A stretch of 64,000 nucleotides of DNA, taken from contig JALGQZ010000014.1 in the NCBI GenBank assembly GCA_023105745.1, positions 10,345,851 to 10,409,850 on the forward strand. The letters are read 5' to 3'. This document shows positions 36,608 to 49,266 of the stretch, one piece after another. Below the pieces are notes generated by a model that was given only the letters and a program-made list of their open reading frames with translations, searched no databases and had not been told where the DNA came from. A program made the position numbers and the translations under genes. This stretch comes from Austropuccinia psidii (lineage: Eukaryota > Basidiomycota > Pucciniomycetes > Pucciniales > Sphaerophragmiaceae). How positions within the stretch are numbered: position 1 is the stretch's first letter; every line of letters begins with the position of its first letter.

Positions 36608-38122
36608 TGTCAGGGTGGGTCTATATAGTAACTATAAAGTTTTAAATACAATCTATTATTGTGACTGTGACACATAAAAAATGATTAATTTTTGATAATC
36701 AGGTCCTAATGTTACGTGGTAACAGTGGTGATGAGTCTACTTAGGACTTTGGTTTCACTAAGCTAATATCTTCAACTCTAAATATTAGTAAAACAATTAA
36801 TATTTAATTATATCTAAGTTATTCTAAGGGAACTACTGATGGTTAACAGTTTGGCTATGTAAGAATATTAATAATAAGATGATGCAGGGCTTTTCCAGTG
36901 AGGGAAAACCTGCTTTTAGCTCTTCTGGGGACTGTTAAGGGATGGTAAGCTCTTTCAACATCTGGATAGTGAACATTTTCATTCTGGAGGCTAAATTGTG
37001 GGTCTATATCATCAATTATGACGCCAGTATAGTCAGAATTGTGGTTTTGGGACCAAAAATGATCATTCTGGATCAATACATGGTGAAAAAATTTTAAAAG
37101 TCCACACAAGAACTGTTATGACGTCTCCAAGATTTTTCAAGGACTAATAGTAGCTATCCAGGAAGGTTTCAAGCTTTAAACTACTATTATTTTAAGTATA
37201 AGGCCAGTACTGGTTGGTACAGGTTTGGTACATACCAGTATTGATCAAAAAACTTCCCAGAAAGATATCTCAGTCAGTTTTTGAAATATAAAGAATCCAA
37301 GAGAATATAATTTAAGGGATTGATGAGCTCCTCAATTTTTTATGCTTCATTATCACACTTCTCAAAAACAGTAGAGATTATAAGGGTTATATGATTTCTG
37401 ATACCTGTTTTTACATCAGTATATGGCCTCAGAAACTTCCAGACCAGATATCTCTGTCAATTTAGAATACATCAGAATTTGAATGATACAGGGTTCTAGG
37501 GCTTGATAATATCTACAGCTTTTTATACTTCACTGTACAGCTGTATGCATAAATGGTGGAGATACAGGGGTGTATTTATATTGTTGTTTTCTGAAAATCT
37601 GTATTTGGCTTGTTAGAATTTTGATCCAATATCTCTCTTCCAGTTTTGAAGGTAGAGGGGTAAGAGGTATATAAAATTACATCTCTAATTAAGATCCTCA
37701 ATGTGGTTATAATTTTGTTCAGTTTTGTAAATGACCTCTTAGACTTTTGAAGGGTTTTTACTAAATAAAGGTGGTAGAATGGTATCTCCTTAAGTCGGAA
37801 TGCTACAGAGGAATGGATTGTACCATTGAATAGCTCTTCTTAAGAGCTTAAAGAAAATAAGATTTTGGTGAGGTTTGCATGAAATATGCATAAGTCAGAT
37901 GAGAGGTAAAAATTTGGGTTTTGCTTATTTGGTCTTATCTTTGACATGGTATATCTTTGTTACTTATTATCCTATTTGGGTAAGGTTGGTATATTTATAT
38001 ATGATAAATTTCCCTCTTTATATTATACCTGTATTGGATATGTTTGTCCAATAATCCTTATACAGTTACTTATGGTATGTTGGATGTAATGCTGGTGCTC
38101 CGTTTAGATTCACAGGCTGACA
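36608..38122 (-). mobile_element. Reversed solo LTR related to element A
   Basis: The plus strand starts TGTCAGGGTGGGTCTATATA and ends GATTCACAGGCTGACA, the complement of the A LTR ends. Near the left end GTGACTGTGACAC matches the complement of the A LTR (TGTCACAGTCAT). The flanks AAAAA and ACAAA may be a duplication with one change. The interior is diverged from the A LTRs, so it is an older subfamily. Confidence 0.7.
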
Positions 38123-40080
38123 ACAAAGAATATAAACAATAAGGACAAATAAAAGTAAAACAAGCCTTAACCACAGAATCATGTCATTCAAAGCAAAGAA
38201 GCCATTATAAATGTTTTTAGAATTGTCAGAATTTTTATGGAAATTTGAGCCAAAGGGAAATAAAGTATAATTCAATTATTCTCAAAGAAATAAGTGTCCA
38301 AAAAATTTCAATTATGTGAGAGGTGTTAAAAGATATATTTCATTGAAATTTAAAAAAAAATTAATTAAATGAATAAGCTTTAAAATTTAAATTTAATCAA
38401 AATATCATTATTTTTCAAAGAATATTGACAAAGACATGTTTTTTTATATCAATATATCTGTGTTATGATACGATTCCAAGGAAAATTGTCAATTGAAACA
38501 ATTATAATTGCATTTATTTCATATCTAAAAAGCCAAATTAATTAAGAATACAAGTTTTTTTTTTCAAAAAAAAACTTGGTAAAATTGAGCTTTTGCAAAA
38601 GATAAATTGGGAAAAAGTGATAAATAAATACTTGGACTAAAAAAAGATGTTAAATTAATAATTGATGATAGTTTCCTGAAAAATGAAGATAATTTAACCA
38701 GAAATTGTACAGATATTGTTGAGATAAATAGTTTGAAATTTAAACTAACAATTAAAGTGATCATACCACTTTAAGTTATAATGAAAAAAGTGGAGGCTAA
38801 ATTTCACTTTTTCAAGATTCCAAAACTCTACTCCTTTTCCAAATCCAGTGCTAAAGGAGAATACAATAATATGGAATATATCAAAGCCATATATAGGCTT
38901 CAGAATGAACTTCGAATATCTTACAAATGTATAAGTACCATATTAAACTCAATTCTTATCAAATAAGGAAAGAAATGGTATCAAATTATGAGAAAAGACC
39001 ATGGTAAACACCAGTTATCTTAATGGAAAGAAAAACCATATTTCAAATGTGCTAGTAACTCTCGGAGATTTCGAGTGTAAATTCTTTCTGAATAAGCTGT
39101 TTTTAATATTAAAAGGAGAAGGCCCATGTCCTGGTTGATTGGAAATAGGTATATATTGAAGTTCTGTGAGCCTTCAAGGATATACAAACTTACTTTCTAT
39201 GCAGGATATCAATATTTTATCACAATTTTATATTTTATTTTCAATTTTAAAATCCACATAATTTTATACCTAGCTTACTGAGTTTTAATCTGAGGTTAAC
39301 AGAGTTTTACTTCTTATGAGATTATAAATTACCGATTTTTTAGCCTTCCACCAACTAAAAAAGCGCCAGAGAAGACTTTCCTTAATGATATCATTAATAA
39401 AATGATAAATAAAATGATATTCAGAAATAATGGTGGTTCTCCGAAGAATTTCATAAGGAGCATTTATATCAAGAATTTCTCAGTTGAATATTATATAAGT
39501 AATATTGAAGAAATCACTACCAGAACCGAATTGGTATAAATTCATAGAGATTACCAACAGAAAGTAATACTGAGGAAAATCAATTTTAATAAAAGTAAAC
39601 AAAACATAGGAAAAACATCCTTTGGGATTTCACAAATGTTTAATGAAATCTCATATGGCAAACAGGTGTGTTGAGAAAGCAGAAATGAATAAGACAGAAC
39701 TCTACAAAGCTGAACATCCCACAAAAGAAGGGAGGATACTTTATGTGAAAGTGATTCTGAAAATTTTGAGCAAAAAATTCAATAAGGACTCAGTATAGAA
39801 GATATAAGTTTCTCCTTTGAGGTGACAAAGGTGCAGAATACTCATTTAACTCAGTAAAGTCATAAATTTATGGATATTATACATGTCAAAGATGCAAAAT
39901 TCAGAAACACAAATCTACCAGAGTTAAGGCCTATGATTCTGGGGAATAATATATCACTATAATTGAGATAAAAATCAAAGGGGCTTATATTAATCTTACT
40001 GTACTTGTGTTGGAAAGGATCAGCTTGGAGAAATGTATCTCAATAACGAAAAAAAACTGTATTATGATTGAAGGTATGAA
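38123..40080 (+). pseudogene. Decayed gag and protease of a C-like element
   Basis: At 38829-38925, FSKSSAKGEYNNMEYIKAI and the following residues align with FTGEGEYDHMSFIKTIDMLQ of element C Gag. Near 39945-40030 GAYINLT and the following residues align with the protease region [16 protein letters not shown], with the DTG Asp lost to decay. In between many stops and shifts occur. The sequence is then interrupted by a solo LTR at 40081 and resumes in the same protease region at 41922. Confidence 0.65.
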
Positions 40081-41921
40081 TGTGAGCCTTAGAGGTAATT
40101 TCATATACCCAAAAGACCACAAATATAAAAAATAACATATTAATATAAATAAAATAAATTTATTTATATTATTAAAATAAAAATAAAAAATATAAATATA
40201 AAATTATATTAAAAATAAAAAAAATTAATTATAATTTAAAAATAAAATTACTTTAAATTTTGTAAATATAAAATTACATTTATACTTGAAAAATTTAAGT
40301 AAAAATGAAATTTTAACAAAATTGTGAAAAAATAAATAAATTTGGAAAAAAGTTAAATAAAATTTATTATAACTTTTTATCCAATAAATAAACATATAAA
40401 TTTTATTTCACCATTGGATTCCTCATAAAAAATCAGGTGGGGTCACCTCTGAGTGAAATTTTTGTAACTCAACTCTAAATAAGCTTAAATTAAGTTTTTA
40501 GTATTTTCAATACAAAAGTTGAAAATCCTCAAAACCTTAATTTAATTCACACCACATGTGGTGTTAACCATCAAATTTTGTGTTAAAATTGAGGTGTTGT
40601 GTTTAGTTTAGAAGTTATGAGGAATTAAAGTATTTTCAATTGAATTCAATTGAAATGTCAAAATGTGCGCGTGTATTACATAAGTGAACTTTGATTTACA
40701 TATGAGGTGTCAATTATTACTGTATTGTACTGTACAATTGAATTGAATTACATGTGTAAATTATAAGTATAATACATGATGAGGAATTAAAGGAAAAAAT
40801 AAATTGGAAAGATTAAATTTGGGGGGGAAAAGGAACTCCAGCTCTAAGGGGGAGCTAGACCCCCAAAATCCTTGCTGACAGGCGTGGGATGTCAAAATTC
40901 ACGCAAAAGTTCATCACTTTTGGCCTGGAATTGAGTTACAGGGTCTGTGGACTCAATTGATGATGAGGTTTTGATACCAACTGGGGTAGTTTTAGCTGTT
41001 GCCAAGAAGGTAAAACTACCCTTAAGATAAAACAATCATAATAAAAACAGTTTTAACTGGTTTCTACGCCTCTGACACACATTCTGACGTGTTTTGAAGG
41101 CTCTAGGCCTGGTATTGCTATAGTAATGGCTGATTTAAGGGTCTAAAATGGCTAAAAATGGCTAAAAATGGCTTAAACCAGCCCTTTTTGGTCTAAACCA
41201 GGGTTCAATGATGCCATAATTGGCTTTTCTGTTGTCAGACTGTTTTTCACGACTGACAAGAGTAAATTTTACTTTTGGAGTAAGATAATTGATGGCTATA
41301 AAAGAATGTCTTCTTTGCCCCACTTTTCTCTTCATGTTAGAATCTTTTCCTTTTATTAATTAGTTTAAAACTGTTAAACCAATCAATCAAAGATTCCAAC
41401 CACCAATTTATAATCATTTTAATCCTTTTAACCACGTGAAAAAATCATTATAATCATTGTTTGTAACTCTTATAATCATTTTTACCCCTGAACCACCCCA
41501 AAAGTGAATTAAAGCATCTTTCATCACTGTTAACTTTGTCACTTTGTTTCCAAATTCACTCTGGTCACTTTTGGGCGTGTTTTCTCTTTAATATTCTTTT
41601 TAAAGACTTTGTTCTTTAATTAATTGCTTGCAGTTCTTTGCTCAATTAATTCCAATTGAAATTGCTCTTGAAGAAATTTCTTTTGTAGCCTTAAAATATC
41701 TCTTGTAGAGTATTTTTTGGATAAATTTTTATTGTTGGTAAAACAATAAATTTTTATAATATTATTGTTTTATACTAATAAAGTTATAAACAATAAAATT
41801 GGCGTGTTTTCTCTTAAAAATAATATTTCATACTATTTTTAATTGATTTTTACCTTATACAAATTTTGAGGACAGGAAAAGTACTTGATTTTTAATCAAA
41901 GTTTCATATCCACACCTTACA
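40081..41921 (+). mobile_element. Solo LTR, family E, with perfect target duplication
   Basis: Starts TGTGAGCCTTAGAGG and ends CACACCTTACA. Flanked by ATGAA at 40076-40080 and 41922-41926. Lies inside the protease part of a decayed C-like pol. 1841 bp. The E family shares its first 40 or so bases in outline with families C and D. Confidence 0.9.
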
Positions 41922-43610
41922 ATGAAACTCAAAGGTGCTAGTTAGAATACATACACTTTGGATACTTTGAAATACCTCTAATACTTCCTCACCCTCCAAT
42001 AAGTAAAAGATTTAAATTAGGATTAGTGCTAAGGAATAGTTTTATATTCTAGATATTTATAATGGAAAATGACTATCTCAATATTTATGGTATCTACGTC
42101 AACAAATGTAAAGACATGTGATTGACCATGGGTGAATAAAAGCCAGAAATTTGGCTCATATATGAAAAAATAGAAGTAACTCTAGTCAAAAAATTGAGAA
42201 ATGTAAATAAAGAAATCTTAGTTAATGATCAATTGATCAAAACAAAAGTAAACAATGGAGTAAAGCTGAAAATTAAGGGAGGGATATATGAAAATTTATT
42301 TGGATAAGAATATGTCTTTGTGTGTGATAAGAAAATAATGGGGCCATAAAAAGACATGAAGTGGACATAATACTTAATTCTAATAGAAATCATAAATATT
42401 AAATAATTTTTTTTAACCATATGGCCCAAAGATCAGGGAAGCATTAATAAGTAATATAAATGAGCTGGTGAGGGTGAGGTTATTTGAAATTTGGACACAA
42501 TGAGGAATTGGAAGTCAAATCTTCTGTACTTTCTACATGTAATAATTTAAAAGAAGTGATATTTGAGTATTTTGGAGAATTGAATACCTATACTATCCTA
42601 TATAGGTCCACAATTACTAGAATAAATGAAATTTTAATTGAATTGTTAAATTCAATGATTGTTAAGTCTTTGGATGCACTTGAAAGATAAAATAATATTC
42701 TTCTTACACTTATTTGTATTAAGCTATCTAGAATAATTTCTTATTGTGGTATTTATAAGTAGCTGAGGATAACTCTTCAAATGAAAAATTCACCTCAAAA
42801 TTATAAAAGTATGAAAACACCATATTTTCACATGAATCATCACAGGGATGACTAATAATCTACATTTATGACATTAAAATTTGTCTGAAAACATTGGAAT
42901 GGAACATATATAGACTTGAATTGGTACTTTGGAAAATTATAGAGAGTAAAACTTTAATTAGTACTTGAGAAAATTCTAGAATTCAACATGAAAATATGAT
43001 AGAAAAAATTGAATTTTGGCTTCATTATCTGAAATCTCTTAGAAATATATTCTCAACACTAATTATTTCTGTTGAAAAATAAATCAGATTCTGCCTTTTT
43101 TGAAAATATCCCTCTTATAAAGAAGTAACTTATTAAATTGTCATTTTTTGACAGGGATTACAGGCAAAAACTTAAGTATTTGGAAATCAATGCCGAATAA
43201 CTGTACAAAATTTGTGATCTAAAATTGTATTCAAAATTGGCCAATAAAATGTTTAAGAATATTAAGAGATAATTTATTCCTTTAAATAAGCACCATTAAT
43301 ATTGATTCTAGACTTTAAAAATCTTTTCAGGAAGTATACTTATTCATGGGTTGAAGGATTTGGATAAGCTCTGCATTGAGTCCAAACTATCAATTATCTT
43401 CCTGATAAAGGTTTGATTTGTTTTAGTTGAATACTATCAAGATACAATTCCTCTATTAATGAGGAGAGAAATCCCTTCACAGATTAAGAACAACTCTCAG
43501 AATAGGTATAAGCTACGAAAACACTCATTGATTACATAAAATGATAAGAAATCCCTCTTTTAAAATATTTCAGATAGAAATTGTTCATATCTATATAAAT
43601 AGGGAAAACT
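41922..43610 (+). pseudogene. Decayed protease/RT/RNase H of a C-like element
   Basis: Homology to element C pol runs in order. ENDYLNIYGIY-like residues lie at about 42064-42092 (C has [11 protein letters not shown]). KFGHNEELEVKSSVLST at 42487 matches [22 protein letters not shown]...LRITLQMKNSPQNY lies near 42755-42810 ([21 protein letters not shown]). IYIYDIKICLKTLE at about 42858 matches [28 protein letters not shown] at about 43157 matches [14 protein letters not shown]. RNase H traces follow to about 43400 and weakly to 43610. There are many stops. Integrase is missing; element C begins at 43962. Confidence 0.75.
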
Positions 43611-43956
43611 GTCCTTGTCTCAAATTTCCATCCACTATCACAAATTTTTGCATCTACCACCTTCACAGGAGTTCTTCTTTTCTCTGCAGTTTCTGTCTTT
43701 CCTGCTTTCTATAAGTCAAGGTATCAATAACTTGTTGTTGAGTATTCTTTATAAAGACAAAGATAACTTACTAAAGTGAGATATGGAGATAGAAAAATGG
43801 ATTTAATCTGACTTTTATGGGCTTTCAAAAAAATTAACAATTAGATCAATTGTAATTTGTTTGAATTTATTATTAATATTAATGTTTTGAAATATTGTCT
43901 TAACCTGCAAACGCTTCACAGAAACACTTCAAGATGATGAATATATGTATAGTATT
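43611..43956. other. Unassigned sequence before element C
   Basis: Less AT-biased than its surroundings at 43600-43720, with a TATATAAATA box just upstream (about 43591) followed by pyrimidine-rich sequence and CTCTGCAG. No convincing open frame follows, so no gene is called. Confidence 0.3.
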
Positions 43957-43961
43957 ATGGA

Positions 43962-45987
43962 TGTGAGCCTTTGAGATATGACCACATACCCAATAAGGTC
44001 ACAAGAAAGACTCAGAAGAATTATACCTTTAAGATAATTATACTAAAATTACTTAGAATAATTATACATTAAAAATAATTACTTCAAAGATACAAAAATA
44101 CCATAAATTGGTACAAAAATTGGTTTAACTTAAAAACAAATGAATCAACATGTAAAATAAATTATACCATTGGATTCTCCATGGTAAAATACACATATAC
44201 CATTTTTATGGCATATCTGTAAAGTCAATATTTAATGAGTTATAAGGAATAATACCTTATAAAAACCATAAATCCTTATTAATTTCAAAACCAATAAAGC
44301 AGCATGTGAAATAAATTGTACCATTGGATTCCCCATGAAAATGCACACATAAAACAATTAATGAGCTAATTTCCAAAGTTAATACTTAAGGAATTAACCT
44401 GAATATATGCACTTTTTTGGTCAATGCATATATTCAAGGATCATAGCTAATATCTCTTAAACTATACAAGATAGAGTGATGAACCAAAAATAAAGCTACC
44501 ACGTAATTACTTCAAGAACACAGATGTGAACTTTATTTTACAATTTATAAACAAGGTTAAAACCTATGATGAAATATTGATAAAAATCAACAGAGCTGTT
44601 GACCACTTTGTTGTGAAAGTGGTCCAAACTTAGAATAAAGCACACAGTTAGATTCTACTAGCTCATTCGTGAAGAATGATGTAATTTTTTTTATTAAATT
44701 CAGGGTATAACCCCCTGAAATCATGATTTGAAGTTTAAAATATTGAATTTCGACAGAAAAGATGAGTTACAAGAAAAATCATCAAAATTAGAGTTTTGAT
44801 GATTTAATGAAAAGCTCTTGGAAGCATAATAAGGTTATGTCAGGCTATCAGAATGCACTATATGAATTGCTGTAGCGTGTAAAACTCAAAAGTTAACAAA
44901 GATCAAAGTTTGAGCTTAAATTGAGAAGTTATGATCACCTACTGTAACCTTAAATTAAGTTTAACAGTCATATGAGTGATATAATTGGTGGATACTATCA
45001 GTTTATGATTAAAACTAATAAAATACACGAAATTTGGGGTTCTTCCAAGCCTCTGATGTCATCAAACTTAGAGTTATAGTGATAACTCTAAATAATGGTG
45101 TAATATTGATGTAATATGGTTTGATAATGATGTAATCATCCTCAAACCTCAAAATATTGATCAATTCCAGTGGATATGATCAGTACACGTCTACTAGAAG
45201 CCTGTTGGACTCTAGGAGGGAGGCATTTACTATAAATAGAGCTCTTTTTACTCTATTTTCCCCTCAGACGCATCAAAAACATTAAATCAATTAAATCAAA
45301 GGTAATTTCTTTATTCTTTATATATAAAACTATTATATTATTAAGGACCAAAGACCACCTTGTTATAATCATCTATTTTGACGTGATTAAATCATTTATT
45401 TAATTGTTTTTGCTAAAAATCTCTCTAAAAACTCATTTCCACGTAAAAATCAAGAATATTAGTAATTTTTCTTTATTTTTATTGTAAATACAATTTGAAA
45501 AAGTTGTATTTACATTTTTTGGCGTAAAATATTTCAAAATTATTATATTAAGTGTTAAAAGTAGGTTATTTTCTCTTATTATAATAATTTTCTCTTTATC
45601 ATTATTTTAATAATTCTTTAATTAATATAAATAGTATTTATATTAATTTATAGCTTTAATATTGGTAATATCATTGTTATTAATTGTTTTTTATTAATAA
45701 AAAACAATTTTTCACGCCTTTATCATTTGTTTATAACAATAATAAAGTGCTTTGAAATATATTAATTATTTTATATTAATATATTTATTTTATTATATTA
45801 TATTTTATAATATAAATTATATTATTATATTTTATTAATAATATAATTAATTTTACACCATAATTATAATAATTCTTTATTATTATAATTATTTTTTATC
45901 TTATTTATTTCATTTATAAGGACATTCATAGTACAATAAGTAAAATATTAGTAATTTTTACTTATTGTTTCATAGTCAAACCTTACA
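43962..45987 (+). repeat. 5' LTR of element C
   Basis: Starts TGTGAGCCTTTGAGATATG and ends AGTCAAACCTTACA; 2026 bp. The same family supplies the solo LTR inside element A. Confidence 0.92.
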
Positions 45988-46397
45988 TTTGGGGGCCTGG
46001 CCGTGATATTTACTTAAAAGACCTTTCAAAAAGATTCTAATTGGGCTTATCCAATAATAAATTATATTTATAATCATAAAATTATATAATAATTTTATAT
46101 TTTATTGATTTTAAAAGCTATTGAGGCATTTGGAAAGCAATTGTACTGTCTTACATGTGGATTTTTCACATCCTTAGACTTGCAAGAACTTTCTTTGAGT
46201 GACTCTAGTGATTAAAAAAAGATATTATATAAATTAAAAATAACTTTTATTATAATTTAATTTTATAAAGAATCACATTAATTTTTATTTTATTCCTTAA
46301 AAATAAAAATAAAAAATATAAAAAATATTAAAAACCAATAAAAAAGTTATTTTTATTCATTTTTATTCATTTCTTTATTAATTTCAATTTTTTAAAG
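45988..46397 (+). other. Leader of element C with primer-binding-site candidate
   Basis: TTTGGGGGCCTGGCC follows the LTR directly at 45988-46002 and matches the same site in element A. The rest is AT-rich leader without a protein-like frame. Confidence 0.55.
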
Positions 46398-46717
46398 ATG
46401 TTAAAGCAATTTCTACGTGGAAAATTGCCATATCTTACCAAAAAATAACACTTCTTATAAAAAGACTTATATTTATTTGTCTTTTTTAGTGTTTGAGGAT
46501 AACCCAACAGAAGATAACCAAACTACTGTTGAGAGATTGGTGGAAGAAACTTGTCAAAGTTCCCCAACACCAGTTATCACTAAAAGAAAGAAAGCTAAGA
46601 AATTAGACTTTCCAGGACCCACCATTCAAGACTCTGAAGGTGAGCACCTCTTTTATAATTGCCATAAAAAGAATTTTTATCCTAAAATACTTTTATTTTT
46701 TTTATTATGACTACCAG
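46398..46717 (+). other. First coding exon(s) and intron of element C gag
   Basis: A protein-like frame (EDNPTEDNQTTVERLVEE, KRKKAKKLDFPGPTIQD) follows a TTTTTTAG acceptor at about 46482-46489. It ends at GAAG/GTGAGC; the intron 46640-46717 (78 nt) ends CTACCAG. Joining to 46718/56827 keeps the frame (DSE/EEVPNTTSN). A possible start is ATG 46398 with a weak donor GTGGAA near 46417. This leader frame is the ORF-x frame, not the gag frame, downstream of the insertion, but a TGA at about 56982 separates the two. Confidence 0.5.
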
Positions 46718-46719
46718 AA

Positions 46720-48471
46720 TGTCACAGGGGCTCTTGGAGGAAGAGGGCCTGGCACTCAGGAATCAAGAACTCACTTGGAGGGCTCCAAAGATAAAAGAAT
46801 AATAAGAATGAATTTCTTTAAGAAAGAATAAAGGGGAAAACAAGTATGCCAAAAGATGAGATAAGAAAAAGATGAAGCCAATGACCAAAGATAATAAAGA
46901 AGCCAAAAGCCAAGAAGCCAACCAAGTGAATCCTCAATTCACTGTTTCAACCTGCCAGAAAAGGAAATGGAATTAGTATAAGGATATGACCACCAATATC
47001 CACTGGACAGGCGAGGAAATAAAAGAAAAGGGTGCTGAATGACTGACTTAAGATTATCAGTATTAACTTTAATGATGTAAAAGAAAATAAGGATAAAAAT
47101 AAATCCACTATATTAATTAACTGGGGAAAAAGTCCCCAGGTGCTGAAAGGTGGCCAGTATATGTGAAAAGCTGGAAGGTTGATCCTGGAAGGTGGATCAA
47201 TGACTGTATTGTCCGAATCGGGAAATACAGTTCTGGCCATCTTGAAATTTGAACTGTGTGATGGAATTCACACAGTGGAATAAGAAATGGCCCAATTGGG
47301 CCAAGGCCATACAGGTTGATTGAATAAGGCCTGTACGGATGAATTGGGTTGTCCAAGGAGTATTGAATACTTGATGTCTTTGACAACTGATTGAATTATG
47401 TAATACCTCTTGCGAATTGACCTTAGAATAATCCTGAATGAATTGTACCAACCCAACTCCTGCAGATACAGGTGGTTGGGATCCTTGAATGATCTTCTGA
47501 ATTACCGCCATGGATTGCCAGACTGATAAGCTGGAAAGTCCTCCTTCGAAAATGGGCGTTGGAATTATGGACCTTGAAATGGAAAGGTGGAATTGGGTCC
47601 TGAAAACGTCACCATTGGATTGCTGAGTAAAAATGGTGCATAATGGTATATAATACCATATATGCACCACACCTGCAATCTTGAGTACGGAGTGCATGAA
47701 GGAAAGGAAAGAATTCCCCTTAAGTTGAGGGAAAAGCTTGTTGAGATGATTTGGTGGCCTCTGGTGGTTGCCAGAGGCCATGACGGTGAAGTTGGTCTAT
47801 GGTGGTCCAGGGCCAAAAATGGGTCCTACGGGATTTATGGCCAAAAATGGATCCAAGGTGGTTTTTGGTCCAATTTGGGTCCAAGGGATTGGTGGCCAAA
47901 AATGGCTCAGGTGGGCCCAATTGTGGTTTGGGACCCACCTGGCCTTGGGGGCTAGGTGGCTGCCCCCTTTGGCCCCTTTTGGCCTCATTGGATTAGGCCA
48001 AAAGGGGCCTAACCCGCCTACGGACCGCGGCCCACGGACCGTACGGACCGCGTATTACGGCCCGCGGACCGTAGAAGCCGTGGGGGGCCTAAATGGCCCA
48101 AAAAGGCCATTTAGGCCAAAACCCCCATAATGAAATGGGTGGCCAGGAAACCAAGGAAGGTGGCCATGGGGCCTGGAAGCCCCTGGAAGACAAAGGGACC
48201 CCCCAGGCCCAAAAACAGTGATGAAGGCCTGGGGGTTGGTGAGGTGGAAATTGGCCAAGAGGGCCAATGACGCAGGATATGGCCTGAGGCCATAAAGGAT
48301 GATGGAGGCCATAAGTGGCCAATGGAGTGGGTTATGGCATAAGAGCCATGGAACACCCAAAAGGGGTCAATTGGCCATAAATGATATGACATGGCCAATT
48401 GGCCCCAACTTGGCTCCAGGTTGGATTGCCGCCGCCATCAAGGAGGAGGGTCAAAATACGTGGCTGTGACA
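46720..48471 (-). repeat. 3' LTR of element B
   Basis: Perfect 8-bp terminal inverted repeat, TGTCACAG/CTGTGACA. The inner half is rich in GGCC and contains the CGGACCG repeat block near 48020-48073. Much more GC-rich than surrounding DNA. Confidence 0.95.
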
Positions 48472-48486
48472 GTACCCCCCTACCTT
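48472..48486 (-). promoter_or_regulatory. Polypurine tract of element B
   Basis: On the minus strand AAGGTAGGGGGGTAC lies just before the 3' LTR. Confidence 0.7.
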
Positions 48487-49266
48487 GAATGGTGAGCTCC
48501 TGAGCACCAAGATAAGGTAGAGGCCTGTTGAGGCTAATGAGACGGATTTGACGTAAGGATTCCAGAGGCATTGAATCTTGAAAAGAGAAATTGAACTGAT
48601 AAGCTTGTTGGCATATGAATTGAGGTTGACTTGGTCTTCTCTTGACATTTGGCTTTGACAAAGTTGAAGACATGATTTGACGTAAAGATTTTGGCGTTAA
48701 AGAGTTATAAGAAAAGAAATTTTGAAAGAATATAAAGAGTAAAAGTGAAACAGATATAAAGAGAGAAACAGAAAAAATAAAGAAAATGAAATTTGAGGAG
48801 GAATCCAATCTTCATCACGGGCTACGACAATTGATTTTGAAAGTGGCCAAGGACCTGGATAAAAGAATTTGATGCCAGGTGCTCACGGAGTGGCCAAGGT
48901 GATGTTTTGACAGATTGTAGACCCCTCAGGGAAGTGCACACCAGGAGAGGAACTTACTTTTGGTAGTTGCCACTCCCGCCAGTGCCATAAATAAAAAAGC
49001 TCTTGATAAATGAATGTGTTGAAAGAATAAAGTCTTGGGAAGGAGAATGAAAAAGGAATGGTCCATTTGCCCAAGTGTAAATGGCCATAAATTTGGAATT
49101 CGGATGTTGAAAGCCGGGCCAAAAGGTCTGTGTCCAAATTGAAAAGTGCTCACAGAGTGGCCAAAGTGATGCTTACAACAAAGAAGAGTAGAATACCCCT
49201 AAAGGTGCATACCAGGAGTGGGACTTACTTTTGGTAATTCCTCTCCCCACCAAGCACCATAAAAAT
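48487..49266 (-). other. 3' untranslated region of element B
   Basis: About 780 bases between the pol stop and the polypurine tract. It holds two similar segments, near 48875-48985 and 49150-49260, that share GCTCAC(G/A)GAGTGGCCAA and TACTTTTGGTA, so part of the region is an imperfect direct duplication. No protein-like frame was found. Confidence 0.55.

Noticed and set aside
43585..43720. TATA-like box followed by pyrimidine-rich sequence, as in a core promoter
   Set aside because: No downstream coding frame; could be chance in AT-rich DNA.
47197..47781. 194-codon minus-strand open frame, duplicated at 55558-56142
   Set aside because: It lies within both LTRs of element B, has low-complexity content and matches no family; it is an LTR frame, not a gene I can support.
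47662..48398. Several 60-120 codon frames on both strands in the GC-rich half of the B LTR
   Set aside because: GGCC-rich repeats produce long open frames on both strands with Pro/Gly/Trp-biased, repetitive products.
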